Below, piece by piece: positions 34,003-43,262 of a stretch of DNA of 64,000 nt (positions within the stretch are counted from its first letter, which is position 1; the number at the start of each line of letters is the position of its first letter). This DNA comes from Xanthomonas euvesicatoria pv. euvesicatoria. GTDB taxonomy: Bacteria; Pseudomonadota; Gammaproteobacteria; Xanthomonadales; Xanthomonadaceae. A program made the translations under genes and the position numbers. The notes below the pieces were generated by a model that searched no databases, was not told where the DNA came from, and was given only the letters and a program-made list of their open reading frames with translations. Location of the stretch: NCBI RefSeq assembly GCF_020880415.1, contig NZ_JAJIUJ010000119.1, positions 62,001 to 126,000 on the forward strand, written 5' to 3'.

Positions 34003-34443
34003 ATGTCCACAGTCACGCTCCACCGCGTCATACGTGCCAGCCCCGAGCGGAACTATCGCGCCTTCCTCCAAGCCGATGCGGTGGCCAAGTGGCTGCCGCC
34101 CAATGGCTTCACCTGCACCGTGGAGCATTTGCACGCGCATGTCGGCGGCACCTTCCGCATGGCGTTCACCAATTTCGCCAATGGCCAGCGCCACGCGTTC
34201 GGCGGCACCTACCGCGAGCTGCAACCCAACGTGCTGTTGCGCTACGACGATGCGTTCGACGACCCCTCGCTGCCTGGCACCATGGTCACCACGGTGCAGT
34301 TGCATACGCTGCCGTGCGGTACCGATCTGCACGTGGTGCAGGAAGGCATTCCCGAGCAGATTCCGCTACACGCCTGCTACCTGGGTTGGCAGGATTCGTT
34401 GATGCTGTTGGCGCATCTGGTGGAAGCGCATCCGGAGAATTGA
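34003..34443 (+). CDS. SRPBCC (AHSA1-like) protein
   Basis: 146 residues from the ATG of MSTVTLHRVIRASPER. The pattern of an AHSA1/SRPBCC START-like fold is complete: RVIRASPERNYRAFLQADAV, WLPPNGFTCTVE, GGTFRMAFTNF, then the C-terminal GWQDSLMLLAHLVE helix. These proteins bind hydrophobic ligands in a deep cavity; functions are diverse and this one is not assigned. Monocistronic. Confidence 0.85.
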   Translation: MSTVTLHRVIRASPERNYRAFLQADAVAKWLPPNGFTCTVEHLHAHVGGTFRMAFTNFANGQRHAFGGTYRELQPNVLLRYDDAFDDPSLPGTMVTTVQLHTLPCGTDLHVVQEGIPEQIPLHACYLGWQDSLMLLAHLVEAHPEN

Positions 34444-34631
34444 TCGGCTGCCACGCACCGCGTGCTTGGTGCAGTGCAGCGATGAGGGGCATGTCTTCAG
34501 ACTGACCGCTGCGCTGCACGTCGCGCTAACGCGGTGCGCGCCACTATGCATCACCAGCTGTGCAGCCCTAGAGCATCTAGGCAGCTTAAAGGGTGCAGGC
34601 ATCCGCAGTTGGACCACATTCGCTCACCGAC

Positions 34632-34656
34632 AGACACCGCGCACCGCGCGGTGTCT
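34632..34656. terminator. Hairpin between convergent genes
   Basis: AGACACCGCGC (34632-34642), ACC loop, GCGCGGTGTCT (34646-34656), then TCGTTT on the plus strand. It lies between the SRPBCC stop at 34443 and the emfourin stop at 34744. The T tract is imperfect. The surrounding 300 bp hold nothing else I can identify. Confidence 0.55.
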
Positions 34657-34743
34657 TCGTTTGGGTAAGAAGCCAATGCCGCGCATCGCACGCGCCGCTG
34701 TAAGGCGGTGCCTTCCAGGTCACACCGCGGCCGTCGACCTGCG

Positions 34744-35055
34744 CTACAGCGTGCCCTGCTTCCACAGCTGCACGATTTCCGCAGGTGCATGTTCTTCGGG
34801 GATGCGCAGCGGCTCGCTGGCGCCATCCCAGACGATGCTGAAATAGCGGCGATCGCCACCGCCGGCCTGCGGCGCCGGCAACGCGTGCGCCATGCACTGA
34901 TCCAGCACGCTGCGCAGTCGCACCCGCTGCGCATCGTCCAGCGCATCCATCGCCAACTGGCGCTCGCGGCGCATGGCCGGAAACGCCGCCACCCCGCCTT
35001 CGCGCGCCAGTCGCAAGGTCACGCCGGTTTCCACCGGTGGCCGTTGTGGGCTCAT
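34744..35055 (-). CDS. Emfourin-like inhibitor of the M4 protease
   Basis: 103 residues from the ATG of MSPQRPPVETG, which overlaps the protease stop as ATGA. Content: VTLRLAREGGVAAFPAMRRE, a helical middle with DDAQRVRLRSVL, and a C-terminal YFSIVWDGASEPLRIPEEHAP. This pattern fits the emfourin (protealysin inhibitor) family, small proteins encoded next to protealysin-like M4 peptidases that bind and block them. The 4-bp overlap couples synthesis of inhibitor and enzyme. Assignment rests on context and general pattern. Confidence 0.8.
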   Translation of the reverse strand: MSPQRPPVETGVTLRLAREGGVAAFPAMRRERQLAMDALDDAQRVRLRSVLDQCMAHALPAPQAGGGDRRYFSIVWDGASEPLRIPEEHAPAEIVQLWKQGTL

Positions 35056-36116
35056 GCGAGCACGCCCACGTCGCGCCAGGCTTGCTGCACTGCTGCGGTT
35101 TCGCTGCTGTTGGCGCCGTACTCGGCGCTGGCCACCTCGACGGTCAGCGCGGCGAAGGTGGCGAAGTCCGCGCCGGCGGCCAGCTCGCCACCGGTGAGCG
35201 CGCGATACCAGATGCGCCCGGTCTTCTCCCACGCCGCCCCACCGATCGCGACGGCGGCCCGATAGAACGCGTGATTGGGAATGCCGGAGTTGTAGTGCAC
35301 GCCGCCATCGTCCTCTTGCGTGTCGACATAGCCGGCCATGGTCGCCGGCTGCGGGTCCTTGCCCAGGGCCGGGTCATCGTACGCGCTGCCGGGCGCCTGC
35401 ATCGAGCGCAGGCCCACGCCCTTGATGCCGGGCATCAGCAAGCCGGCGCCGATGATCCAGTCGGCCTGGTCGGCGCTCTGGCGCAGCGTGTACTGCTTGA
35501 TCAGCACGCCGAACACGTCCGAAATCGATTCGTTCAAGGCACCGGACTGGCCTTGATAAATCAGGTTGGCGGTGCGCTCGGTGACGCCGTGGGTGAGCTC
35601 GTGCCCGACCACATCCAGGGCGATGGTGAAGCGGTTGAACACCTCGCCGTCGCCGAACACCATCTGCTCGCCGTTCCAGAACGCGTTGTCGTAGCCACGC
35701 TCGTAATGCACGCTGCCGATCAGCGGCATGCCCGCCGCGTCGATCGAATTGCGCCCGTACACGGTCTGGAAAAAATCGTGGGTCGCGCCCAGGTAGTCGT
35801 AGGCTTCGGTCACCGCCACGTCCTGGGTGGCGGCGGCACCTTCGTCACGCACCAGGGTGCCGGGCAGGGCGGTGCCTCGCTGGGCATCGTAGATGCGCCG
35901 CTGCACCGCCGGGGCGGTCTGTTGCGCCTTGGCATCTGCCGCCGGCGCATCGGCGCGTGCCAGCAGCCCCAGTGCGCGCTGCTGCCGTAGCTGGGCGGTG
36001 ATTTGCCGCGACAGCAGCGCGCACTGGCGCGCGTGTGCGGGCGCAGCCTGCGCCACATGTTCGAGCAGGTACGGCGGCAGGATCCCGGCGCGGCGCGCGC
36101 TGACAAACGCGGACAT
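35052..36116 (-). CDS. Protealysin-like M4 metallopeptidase
   Basis: 354 residues from the ATG of MSAFVSARRAGILPPY; a second possible start is five codons upstream. No signal peptide, and a short propeptide with the conserved GILPPYLLEHVA segment: the layout of protealysins. Zinc site HELTH at 172-176 with E196 in NESISD; the catalytic histidine region is NHAFYRA. Such enzymes are stored inside the cell or exported by an unknown route and act on host or bacterial proteins. The next gene, in ATGA overlap, encodes its emfourin-type inhibitor. Length matches the family. Confidence 0.9.
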   Translation of the reverse strand: MSAFVSARRAGILPPYLLEHVAQAAPAHARQCALLSRQITAQLRQQRALGLLARADAPAADAKAQQTAPAVQRRIYDAQRGTALPGTLVRDEGAAATQDVAVTEAYDYLGATHDFFQTVYGRNSIDAAGMPLIGSVHYERGYDNAFWNGEQMVFGDGEVFNRFTIALDVVGHELTHGVTERTANLIYQGQSGALNESISDVFGVLIKQYTLRQSADQADWIIGAGLLMPGIKGVGLRSMQAPGSAYDDPALGKDPQPATMAGYVDTQEDDGGVHYNSGIPNHAFYRAAVAIGGAAWEKTGRIWYRALTGGELAAGADFATFAALTVEVASAEYGANSSETAAVQQAWRDVGVLA

Positions 36117-36225
36117 AAGCGACCTCCACAATGGCTGCGCCAGCGACTATGCGGGCGCCGGCTTTAGGAATTCGTTAGCCGGCGCCGGTGGCCGCGTGCA
36201 GTGCGGATCGCATGGGGTGTTGCGT

Positions 36226-36882
36226 TCATTCCAGCTGCGACAGCGCCTGCGCAATGGGGGTCTGCCCGTCGATGAAGCCGATCGTTTTGCCGATGCTGCC
36301 CGGCGTTGCCAGTGCGGCGGCGATCACCTGCGCCACGTTGGCACGCGAGACGCCGCCTTCGGCATCGCTGCCCGGGTCGCGGGTGATGCGGCCCGAGGGT
36401 GGGTCCAGCGTGAGCCGGCCGGGGCCGAGCACGGTCCAGTCCAGCGTGGTACTGCGCAGGTGCGCATCGGCAGCGGCCTTGGCCTGCGCATAGGCGAAGA
36501 AGGCATCGTCCGGCCCGATGCCGTGTTCCAGCCCGGCGCCGAGATAGGACACCATCACATAGCGACGCACGCGCGCCTGCTCGGCCGCATGCATGGAGCG
36601 AATGGCCGCATCGCGATCCACCGCATAGGTGCGCGCCGCATCGCCGCCGCCCGCCCCGGCCGACCACACCACCGCATCGTGACCGGCCAGCTGCGCGGCG
36701 ATGGCATCGGTCTGTGCGTGTTCGATATCGAACACCACCGGCGTGGCGCCATCGGCCATCACGTCGTCTTCGTGTGCAGGGTTGCGGAACAGCGCGGTGA
36801 CCTGATGCCCGCCTTGCACCAACAGCGGCGTGAGCAGGCGCGCCACCTTGCCGTGACCACCGATGACGAGAATTCGAGACAT
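36226..36882 (-). CDS. NAD(P)-binding, NmrA/SDR-like protein
   Basis: 218 residues from the ATG of MSRILVIGGHGKVARLL with GGAGAGG before it; the longer frame upstream lacks conservation. Rossmann loop GGHGKVA; then HDAVVWSAGAGGG, RRYVMVSYLGAG, and LDWTVLGPGRLT as in YhfK/YwnB-like atypical SDRs (NAD(P)H-dependent reductases or sensors). The catalytic YxxxK pattern is degenerate. No operon partner close by on the same strand. Confidence 0.85.
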   Translation of the reverse strand: MSRILVIGGHGKVARLLTPLLVQGGHQVTALFRNPAHEDDVMADGATPVVFDIEHAQTDAIAAQLAGHDAVVWSAGAGGGDAARTYAVDRDAAIRSMHAAEQARVRRYVMVSYLGAGLEHGIGPDDAFFAYAQAKAAADAHLRSTTLDWTVLGPGRLTLDPPSGRITRDPGSDAEGGVSRANVAQVIAAALATPGSIGKTIGFIDGQTPIAQALSQLE

Positions 36883-37139
36883 GCACCTCTCCAACAGCTG
36901 CGCGCCGACATGGCGCGGAAAGGCGGCCATCCTCGCCAATGCGGTGCTAAGGCGGTGTAATCGCGCACCCGCACTGCCATACCGCGACAGGCGCATGCCT
37001 TCCGCAGTTGCGCGCTGCCGCCGTTGCTTCCTGGGTGGTGCTCCTCAGTGCCAGGCGTGGCGATCGAACATGCCGGCCAGCATTCCCCGCAGCCACCACA
37101 TCTAGGACACTGACGGGCCAGAGTCTGCGAGAGTTGCTG

Positions 37140-37592
37140 ATGCCGATGTCTTCCGAGTTACGCCCGCGCGTTGGCTGCGGTGCCTTCATCCAGCGCGCCG
37201 ATGGCCGCCTGTTGCTGGTGCTGCGCGGGCGTGCGCCCGAGCAAGGCCATTGGGGGCTGCCCGGCGGCAAGGTGGACTGGATGGAAACCGTGGAAGCCAC
37301 GGTGGTGCGCGAAGTGCTCGAAGAGACCGGCCTGCAGGTGCACCCGCAGCGCGTGCTCTGCGTGGTCAGCCACTTCGAGCCGGACATGGACCCGCCGCAG
37401 CATTGGGTGGCGCCGGTGTATCTGGCCAGCATCCAGGGCCCGGAACAGGCGGTGCTGCGCGAACCGCAGGTGCTGCTGGAACTCGGCTGGTTCGCACTCG
37501 ATGCCCTGCCCACGCCACTGACCCGCTCGGCCATGCAGGCGGTGCAGCAGGTGCAGCAGGTGCAGGCCAAGCGCGCCGCAGCCCGGGCATGA
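37140..37592 (+). CDS. Nudix hydrolase
   Basis: 150 residues from ATG 37140 (another ATG at 37146). The Nudix box is intact: GGKVDWMETVEATVVREVLEETGL, given here by its anchors GGK, then E in WMETVEA, then REVLEETGL, coordinating Mg. The N-terminal RVGCGAFIQRADGRLLLVLRG is the core strand typical of the group. The C-terminus carries a short repeated VQQVQQVQ run. Substrate is a nucleoside diphosphate linked to X, not specified. Confidence 0.9.
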   Translation: MPMSSELRPRVGCGAFIQRADGRLLLVLRGRAPEQGHWGLPGGKVDWMETVEATVVREVLEETGLQVHPQRVLCVVSHFEPDMDPPQHWVAPVYLASIQGPEQAVLREPQVLLELGWFALDALPTPLTRSAMQAVQQVQQVQAKRAAARA

Positions 37593-37785
37593 CTGCCTGA
37601 CAGCCGCGCTGCGGCTCTCGTGCGGCGGGCATGTGCTGCGCCGCGCAGGTCACATGGATTTTGTCGCCGCGCTCGGCTATTTTCTGCGCTGCCGGGGCGA
37701 GGGGACAGCGCGCCCGGCGGATCGAATCGTACGGCCGGGATGCCGAACGACTGCGTGGCGCCCGGCCACTCATCAGGGGACACGA

Positions 37786-40700
37786 ATGGAATCGCTCTAT
37801 CCGCAAGGCCCGGCCGTGGTGCCGGAACAGCTCACTGCGCCCAGCAGCAACTATCGTCGCAACGCCTGGCTGGCCATGCTCGGCCTGGGCGGTTTCATCG
37901 CCGTGTACCTGGGCCTGCTGGTGTGGTTCGGCTGGACCGCCTACCGGCTGGTCGCCGGCTTGCTGCAGGGTTCCGGCGGCGAGCAGGCGTTCTGGCTTTG
38001 GGTGGTGGCCGCCGGCGCGGCGTTTCTGGCGGTGTTCATGGCCAAGGCGCTGGTGTTCAACAAGCGCGCCGAACGCGACACCCGCGCGCTGGAACTCACC
38101 CCCGCCGAGCAGCCGGCGCTGTTCGCCTTCCTGTACCGGCTGGCCGACGATGCCGGGGCACCGCGCCCGCACAAGGTGTACCTGTCGGCGCAGGTCAACG
38201 CCGGGGTGTTCTACGACCTGTCGCTGATCAATCTGCTGCTGCCCTCGCGCAAGAATCTGGATATCGGGCTGGGCCTGGTCAATGTGCTCAACCTGGGCGA
38301 ATTGAAGGCGGTGCTGGGCCATGAATTCGGGCATTTCGCCCAGCGCACCATGGCGGTCGGCCGTTGGGTGTATATCGCCCAGCAGATTGCCGCGCACATC
38401 GTGGGCAAGCGCGATGCGCTGGACCGCATACTGGCCACGCTGTCGCGCATCGACCTGCGCGTGGCGTGGATCGGCTGGGGGCTGTCGTTGATCGTGTGGT
38501 CGATCCGCTCGCTGGTCGAAATCGCCTTCCGCGGCGTGGTACTGGCGCAGCGCGCACTTTCGCGCGAGATGGAATACCAGGCCGATCTGGTCGCCGCATC
38601 GCTCACCGGCAGCGATGCGCTGGTGCATGCACTGCACAAGCTGGAAGCGGCCGATGACGGCTTCCAGCGCGCGCTGCGCTTTGCCGCGCGCGAATTCGCC
38701 CAGGACCGCCCGGTCAAGGATCTGTTCGCCATCCAGTCGCGCATCATCGAACACATGCGCGTGGTGTTGAACGACCCCGGCCATGGGGCGGTGCCGGCGG
38801 TACCGACCGAGACAGCGCCGATGCACCGGCTGTTTCATGGCGAAATCGCACAGCCCTCGCAGATGTGGGCCACGCATCCGCCCAGCGCCGCACGCGAGGA
38901 GAATCTCAAGCGCCGCTACATCGCCTGCCCCATCGATGCGCGCCCGGCCATGGAGCTGCTGCATGACGCCCAGGCGCTGCGTGAACGCGTCTCGCTGGGC
39001 ATGTTCAACGGCCAGGCGCCCACCTGCGTGGACACTGCCGTTTCGCTGGAGCAGTTGGAACGCGACTTCGCCGCGTTGTCGTTGTCGCGGCGCTACCAAG
39101 GGCTGTACCTGGGGCGCTCGTGCACGCGTACCGCGCGCACCCTGGACGAGCTGTATGCCACGCCGCTGCCGTCCGGCGACCTGCTGCAGGCGCTGGACGG
39201 CCTGTACCTGCCCGACGATGGCCAGGCGATCGAACAACTGCGCGAGCGCGAGCGCCAACGCGCCACCTTGCAAGGCCTGATGGATGGCGGGTTGCGCGCC
39301 GCCGGCGGGGTGGTGACCTGGAAGGGCACCACGTTGTCGCGCACGCAGCTGCCGGCGGTGATCGCCGAGCTGGACGACGAGCTACGGGTGCTGCGTGCGC
39401 GCGTCAGCGGCCATGATCAACGTTGCCGCAGCGTGCACCTGGCGGCAGCCAACCGTATCGGCGGCGGCTGGCCGGCGCTGCTGCGTGGCTATCTGGCCGT
39501 GCTGCATTACACCGACCACACCATCGCCGATCTGGAAGACGCCAATCTGCTGTACCTGCAGACCTTCCAGAGCGTGATCGCCGATGGCCGCGTCTCGTCC
39601 AAGGAATTGCGCAAGCTGGTGGCGGCCTGCAATCAGGTGCAACGCGCGCTGGGTCAGGTGTATGCGCAAGCCGGCCAGGTGCAGATGAACGCGCCGCTGG
39701 CGCAGGCCCTGGGCAAGCCGCAGTGGTCGCAGTGCCTGCCGGAATTTGGTCTGGTCGAGGCCGACGAGAACAACATCAATGCCTGGATGAAGGCCGCCGG
39801 CAGCTGGGTGCAAGTCACCCTGGACGCCCTGGGCACATTGCGCGATGCCAGCCTGGAAGAGTTGCTGCGTGCAGAAAACGCCGTGGCCGAGCGACTGCGC
39901 AGCGGCGACACCTCGCCAACCGACGCCACCCCTCCGGCGGCACCGACCGACTACCCGATCCGCCTGCCGGGCGAGATGCGCCAACGCGATCTGCGGCAGA
40001 ACCTGTGGCAGCGCTTTCTGGCCGCCGACGGCGTGTTTCCGTCGGTGGCGCGGGTGGCGGTGGCCGCATCGATCGTGGCTGGCGTGTTGTGGGCCGGCGG
40101 CGCGGTGGGCATGGCCGAAGTGGTCGCCTACAACGGTTTGCAGCAGACCGTGACGGTGGCTATCGACGGGCAGTCGGCCACCATCCCGGCCAATGAGCGC
40201 CATGTGTTTCGCCTGTCAGAGCGTTCGACCCATCATGTGGAAACCCGCACCGCCAACGGCGCGGCGATCGAACGTTTCGATGCGCCCAGCGGCGGCCACG
40301 GCGGCCAGTTCGCCTACAACGTGGCCGGTGCCGCGCTGCTGCTGAACTGGCGTGCCAGCTACGGCTCGGCCAGCGAAGACACCACGCGCAGCCTGAGCAC
40401 CACACGCTGGGAACGCACCCAGGCGCAGGACATCTTCAGCGAGCCGCCGCAGAAGGTCAGCGGCAAGGGCGGCCAGTACCGCGACGTGCTCACGGCCGTG
40501 TCCGGGCGTTCGCCCCACGAGCTGTTGGGCGAGCTGGGACCGGAGCGCGATCTGGCGCTGATCACCGCGCACGCGCGCTGGGACGCTGCGGACTCGGCGT
40601 ATCTGGAGCAGTGGATGGAGCAATTGCGCAGCGCAGCGCCACAGGCCTTGCCCGCCATTTTGACCGAGCGCCTGCAGCGCAACCGGCAAGACGTGGTGGC

Positions 40701-41598
40701 GCTGCGGATGCAGCAGGACATCGCCACGCCCGAGCAACGGGCGCAGGTGTGCGGCCAACAGACCGCCGCTGCGCAGGCGCATCCGGATGCGCCTGCATTG
40801 CAGTACGCGGCGATCCGCTGCCGCAGCGATACCCCCGAGCGCGACCAGGCGTTTGTCACCGCACAGGCGCGCTGGCCGAATGACCCGTGGCTGCAGCGCG
40901 CTGCAGCGGCCGTGCAGGTCGGTCAGCTGCATCTGCCGCAAGCCCAGGCGCTGTACGAACAGGCAGCGCGCGCGCCGGCACTGGCCGATGACGTACTGCC
41001 GCTGCTGGCGCGTTTGCAACGCTACCGCGGCCTGGCGATGGATCTGCCAGGCATGGCGCAGCAGTCGCCATCACTGGCATCGATCGTGGCACTGGAGGGC
41101 GGTGAGCGCACCCAGGGCACGCCGTACCACAGCTATTACGCCCTGGCCCACGGGCAACTGGACATGGCAGTGACAGAGGCGGCCGCCGATGCCGACGTGC
41201 AGGCGCGCATCGTCCGGCTCGCGGCCGCGTCCCATGGCGCCAGCGCCGCATTGCTGCAGCAGGCACGCGTGCTACCCGAAAGCGCCGGGCTCGACCCGAT
41301 CACTGCACCGAGCGCCTGGGCACTGGCCGCGCGCGAGGGCTGGCAGACGGATGCGTTGCGTGCGGCAACCCTGCAAGGCACCGGCGAAGATGGCGCCTAC
41401 ATCGCCCGGTTCTTCGACGCGGTACAGGCTGGCGGAAGCCAGCAGCAGGCCGAAGCGGCGTTGGGCGGCGTGAGCCTGGTCGGCCGCGGCCTGGCCTACA
41501 CGATGGCGGCGGTCCTGCTGGGCCAGCGCTGCCCGGATGCATGGCGGCGTGGCGCCCAGCAGCTGTTGTTTGCCAGCGAGCGCCCCTATCTGGGCTGA
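37786..41598 (+). CDS. Large M48-family membrane zinc protease
   Basis: 1270 residues from the ATG with AGGGGA before it; a longer frame upstream lacks conserved features. Two N-terminal membrane helices (LAMLGLGGFIAVYLGLLVWF; LWVVAAGAAFLAVFMAKAL) precede the peptidase: HEFGH in AVLGHEFGHFAQR, with the third zinc ligand in SREMEYQADLVA. A further pair of membrane segments lies within the domain. After about residue 750 comes one more membrane segment (ARVAVAASIVAGVLWAGGAV), then a large periplasmic-looking domain with tetratricopeptide-like helical content. Most M48 proteases (HtpX, Ste24) are 300-450 residues, so two-thirds of this protein is additional. Role unknown; probably cell envelope quality control. 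Confidence 0.88.
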   Translation: MESLYPQGPAVVPEQLTAPSSNYRRNAWLAMLGLGGFIAVYLGLLVWFGWTAYRLVAGLLQGSGGEQAFWLWVVAAGAAFLAVFMAKALVFNKRAERDTRALELTPAEQPALFAFLYRLADDAGAPRPHKVYLSAQVNAGVFYDLSLINLLLPSRKNLDIGLGLVNVLNLGELKAVLGHEFGHFAQRTMAVGRWVYIAQQIAAHIVGKRDALDRILATLSRIDLRVAWIGWGLSLIVWSIRSLVEIAFRGVVLAQRALSREMEYQADLVAASLTGSDALVHALHKLEAADDGFQRALRFAAREFAQDRPVKDLFAIQSRIIEHMRVVLNDPGHGAVPAVPTETAPMHRLFHGEIAQPSQMWATHPPSAAREENLKRRYIACPIDARPAMELLHDAQALRERVSLGMFNGQAPTCVDTAVSLEQLERDFAALSLSRRYQGLYLGRSCTRTARTLDELYATPLPSGDLLQALDGLYLPDDGQAIEQLRERERQRATLQGLMDGGLRAAGGVVTWKGTTLSRTQLPAVIAELDDELRVLRARVSGHDQRCRSVHLAAANRIGGGWPALLRGYLAVLHYTDHTIADLEDANLLYLQTFQSVIADGRVSSKELRKLVAACNQVQRALGQVYAQAGQVQMNAPLAQALGKPQWSQCLPEFGLVEADENNINAWMKAAGSWVQVTLDALGTLRDASLEELLRAENAVAERLRSGDTSPTDATPPAAPTDYPIRLPGEMRQRDLRQNLWQRFLAADGVFPSVARVAVAASIVAGVLWAGGAVGMAEVVAYNGLQQTVTVAIDGQSATIPANERHVFRLSERSTHHVETRTANGAAIERFDAPSGGHGGQFAYNVAGAALLLNWRASYGSASEDTTRSLSTTRWERTQAQDIFSEPPQKVSGKGGQYRDVLTAVSGRSPHELLGELGPERDLALITAHARWDAADSAYLEQWMEQLRSAAPQALPAILTERLQRNRQDVVALRMQQDIATPEQRAQVCGQQTAAAQAHPDAPALQYAAIRCRSDTPERDQAFVTAQARWPNDPWLQRAAAAVQVGQLHLPQAQALYEQAARAPALADDVLPLLARLQRYRGLAMDLPGMAQQSPSLASIVALEGGERTQGTPYHSYYALAHGQLDMAVTEAAADADVQARIVRLAAASHGASAALLQQARVLPESAGLDPITAPSAWALAAREGWQTDALRAATLQGTGEDGAYIARFFDAVQAGGSQQQAEAALGGVSLVGRGLAYTMAAVLLGQRCPDAWRRGAQQLLFASERPYLG

Positions 41599-41807
41599 TG
41601 CAGTGCCCGGTGTACGACGATGCAATCGCTCAGGTGAGGGCGCCACGTCCCTCGCTCGGACACTGCCGGGCGTAGCGCACGCGATGACGCCGCGTTGCCG
41701 AGCAGACGCCCAGCAACGAACAACACCTGCGCGCGCCGCCGTGCGGGTGCGGCCGGCCGCGGCACAGCTTCCATTTTCTACGCCCCACGGAAGAAGCCAG
41801 CAGGCGC

Positions 41808-41830
41808 AACGCGCCATCGCGCGTTTTTTT
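41808..41830 (+). terminator. Rho-independent terminator of the M48 gene
   Basis: AACGCG (41808-41813), loop CCATCG, CGCGTT (41820-41825) leading into seven T. It is 210 bp after the M48 stop. The remaining 41599-41981 intergenic sequence shows no gene. Confidence 0.7.
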
Positions 41831-41981
41831 CAGCAGGCAGCGCAGCTGCCGTTGCCGAAGTTCGACGCGCAGCCCTAACGCGCTGCTGACACCGGCTAGG
41901 CGCAATCCTTACATCTTCTCGCCTAGGTTGAGACCGACTGGCGCTGCAGTGGCAGCGTCAACATCGACCAGGAGAAATCGG

Positions 41982-42380
41982 ATGAGTCTGCAAATTCCTC
42001 AGGGCGCTTTGGTAGTGGTGGCCGACGGCGGCGAAGCCCGCTGGTTCACCAACACCGGCAACGAATCCAAGGTGGTGTTGCGCCAGCACGCGCGCACCGA
42101 CGTGCAGAACGTCGATGACGACGGCCCGGCCGGCAAGGCGCCGCAAGATCTCACCGAAACAGACCTGGACGAAATGACATTCGCCAAGCAGCTCTCGCAC
42201 GCCTTGAACGATGGCGCCTTGAAGCACGAGTACACGCACCTGGTGCTGGTGGCCGACCCGACCACCTTGGGCCGCGTGCGCCCGCTGCTGCACAAGGAAA
42301 CCCAGCAGCGCCTGGTGGGCGACCTGGCCAAGGATCTGACCAACCTGCCGCTGGAAGATATCCAGCGCGCCTTGTCGTAA
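41982..42380 (+). CDS. Host-attachment family protein
   Basis: 132 residues, AGGAGA before the ATG. The whole sequence matches the proteobacterial host-attachment family (PF18856 type): GALVVVADGGEARWFTN, then EMTFAKQLSHALNDGALKHE, then HLVLVADPTTLGRVRPLL and a C-terminal KDLTNLPLEDIQRAL. The family relates to the release-factor eRF1-like/baeRF group; its original name reflects an Agrobacterium attachment phenotype. The molecular activity is not known. A thioredoxin-like gene starts 20 bp downstream, so they may be co-transcribed. Confidence 0.85.
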   Translation: MSLQIPQGALVVVADGGEARWFTNTGNESKVVLRQHARTDVQNVDDDGPAGKAPQDLTETDLDEMTFAKQLSHALNDGALKHEYTHLVLVADPTTLGRVRPLLHKETQQRLVGDLAKDLTNLPLEDIQRALS

Positions 42381-42400
42381 TCAAGCGGAGCATCCAGACG

Positions 42401-42730
42401 ATGGGCTTCGTTCGCCAGTACGCCACCCAGGCCCCGGAACGCAGCGCGGTGGAGGCACAGACCGGTTTGCAGGTTCTGGAATTCGGTACCGACTGGTGCG
42501 GCCACTGCATTGCGGCGCAGCCGCTGCTGCAAAAGCTGTTGGGCGGATACGAAGCGATCGACTACCGCAAGATCGAAGACGGGAAAGGGCGGCCGCTGGG
42601 CCGCTCTTTTCGCGTCAAACTGTGGCCCACCATCATCCTGCTGCGCGACGGGCAGGAACTGGCGCGCGCAGTCAGACCGCAAACGCGTGAGGACCTACAA
42701 GACCTGTTGTCGCTGCTGGATGCAGCCTGA
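42401..42730 (+). CDS. Thioredoxin-like protein
   Basis: 109 residues. Active-site motif WCGHC in LEFGTDWCGHCIAAQPLLQ. The cis-Pro loop is in RVKLWPTIILLRDGQEL. The fold is thioredoxin, cytoplasmic (no signal peptide). CGHC rather than CGPC is typical of disulfide-isomerase-like redox potential. Co-transcribed with the host-attachment-family gene 20 bp upstream; a GGAG ribosome site lies 12 bases before the ATG. Confidence 0.88.
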   Translation: MGFVRQYATQAPERSAVEAQTGLQVLEFGTDWCGHCIAAQPLLQKLLGGYEAIDYRKIEDGKGRPLGRSFRVKLWPTIILLRDGQELARAVRPQTREDLQDLLSLLDAA

Positions 42731-43262
42731 TTGCACGCAACATCGCATCGCCTTGAGATGCGCTTGCACGGCGCTGAGCATCGCTGACGAACGTTGGCGT
42801 GCGGTCGCCTGACGCAGGCGCAGCAGGTTTTCATTCTCTGTAAAAAGCGGGCTTGCGATGCATCGTGCTGCTGCAGGTGCTGCGTCACGCAGGGCGTGCG
42901 CGACATCGTCGCAGCGGATGCGTACACAGCGGACGGGCGCGTACGCATGGCGCACCAGTGCAGATGAATCGGCCAGAAAACAAGGTGTTTTGCGCGCCTG
43001 GCGCCGTCGCGCCTGCATCGATCGGCCGGCTGTAGTAACATAGCGCACTGATCAAGCCCTTGGGCAATGCCCATCCCTTGGTCGTCTGTCCCGCAGCGTC
43101 GTTGAATCCACGCGGCCGTCCGGGAATGCCTCCGGTGTCATCTGAGTGCAATGCGTTGCCGTGCTTGCGTGATGTGCCGTGTCCTGTGCGTTGCCAGGGC
43201 GAGTGGGTAGCGACGGCCTGCGCCCGACGAGATATCCCGGGCGCAACTTACGGAGACCATAG
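42731..43262. other. 530-bp region before the transporter gene
   Basis: No gene found. A 6-bp stem CGCCTG/CAGGCG at 42806-42820 is a weak candidate terminator for the thioredoxin-like gene. A purine-rich ribosome site (CGGAG) lies just before 43263. Confidence 0.45.

Noticed and set aside
37366-39273. 635-residue minus-strand frame over the Nudix and M48 genes
   Set aside because: Antisense to two genes with clear catalytic motifs; composition is that of a high-GC shadow frame.
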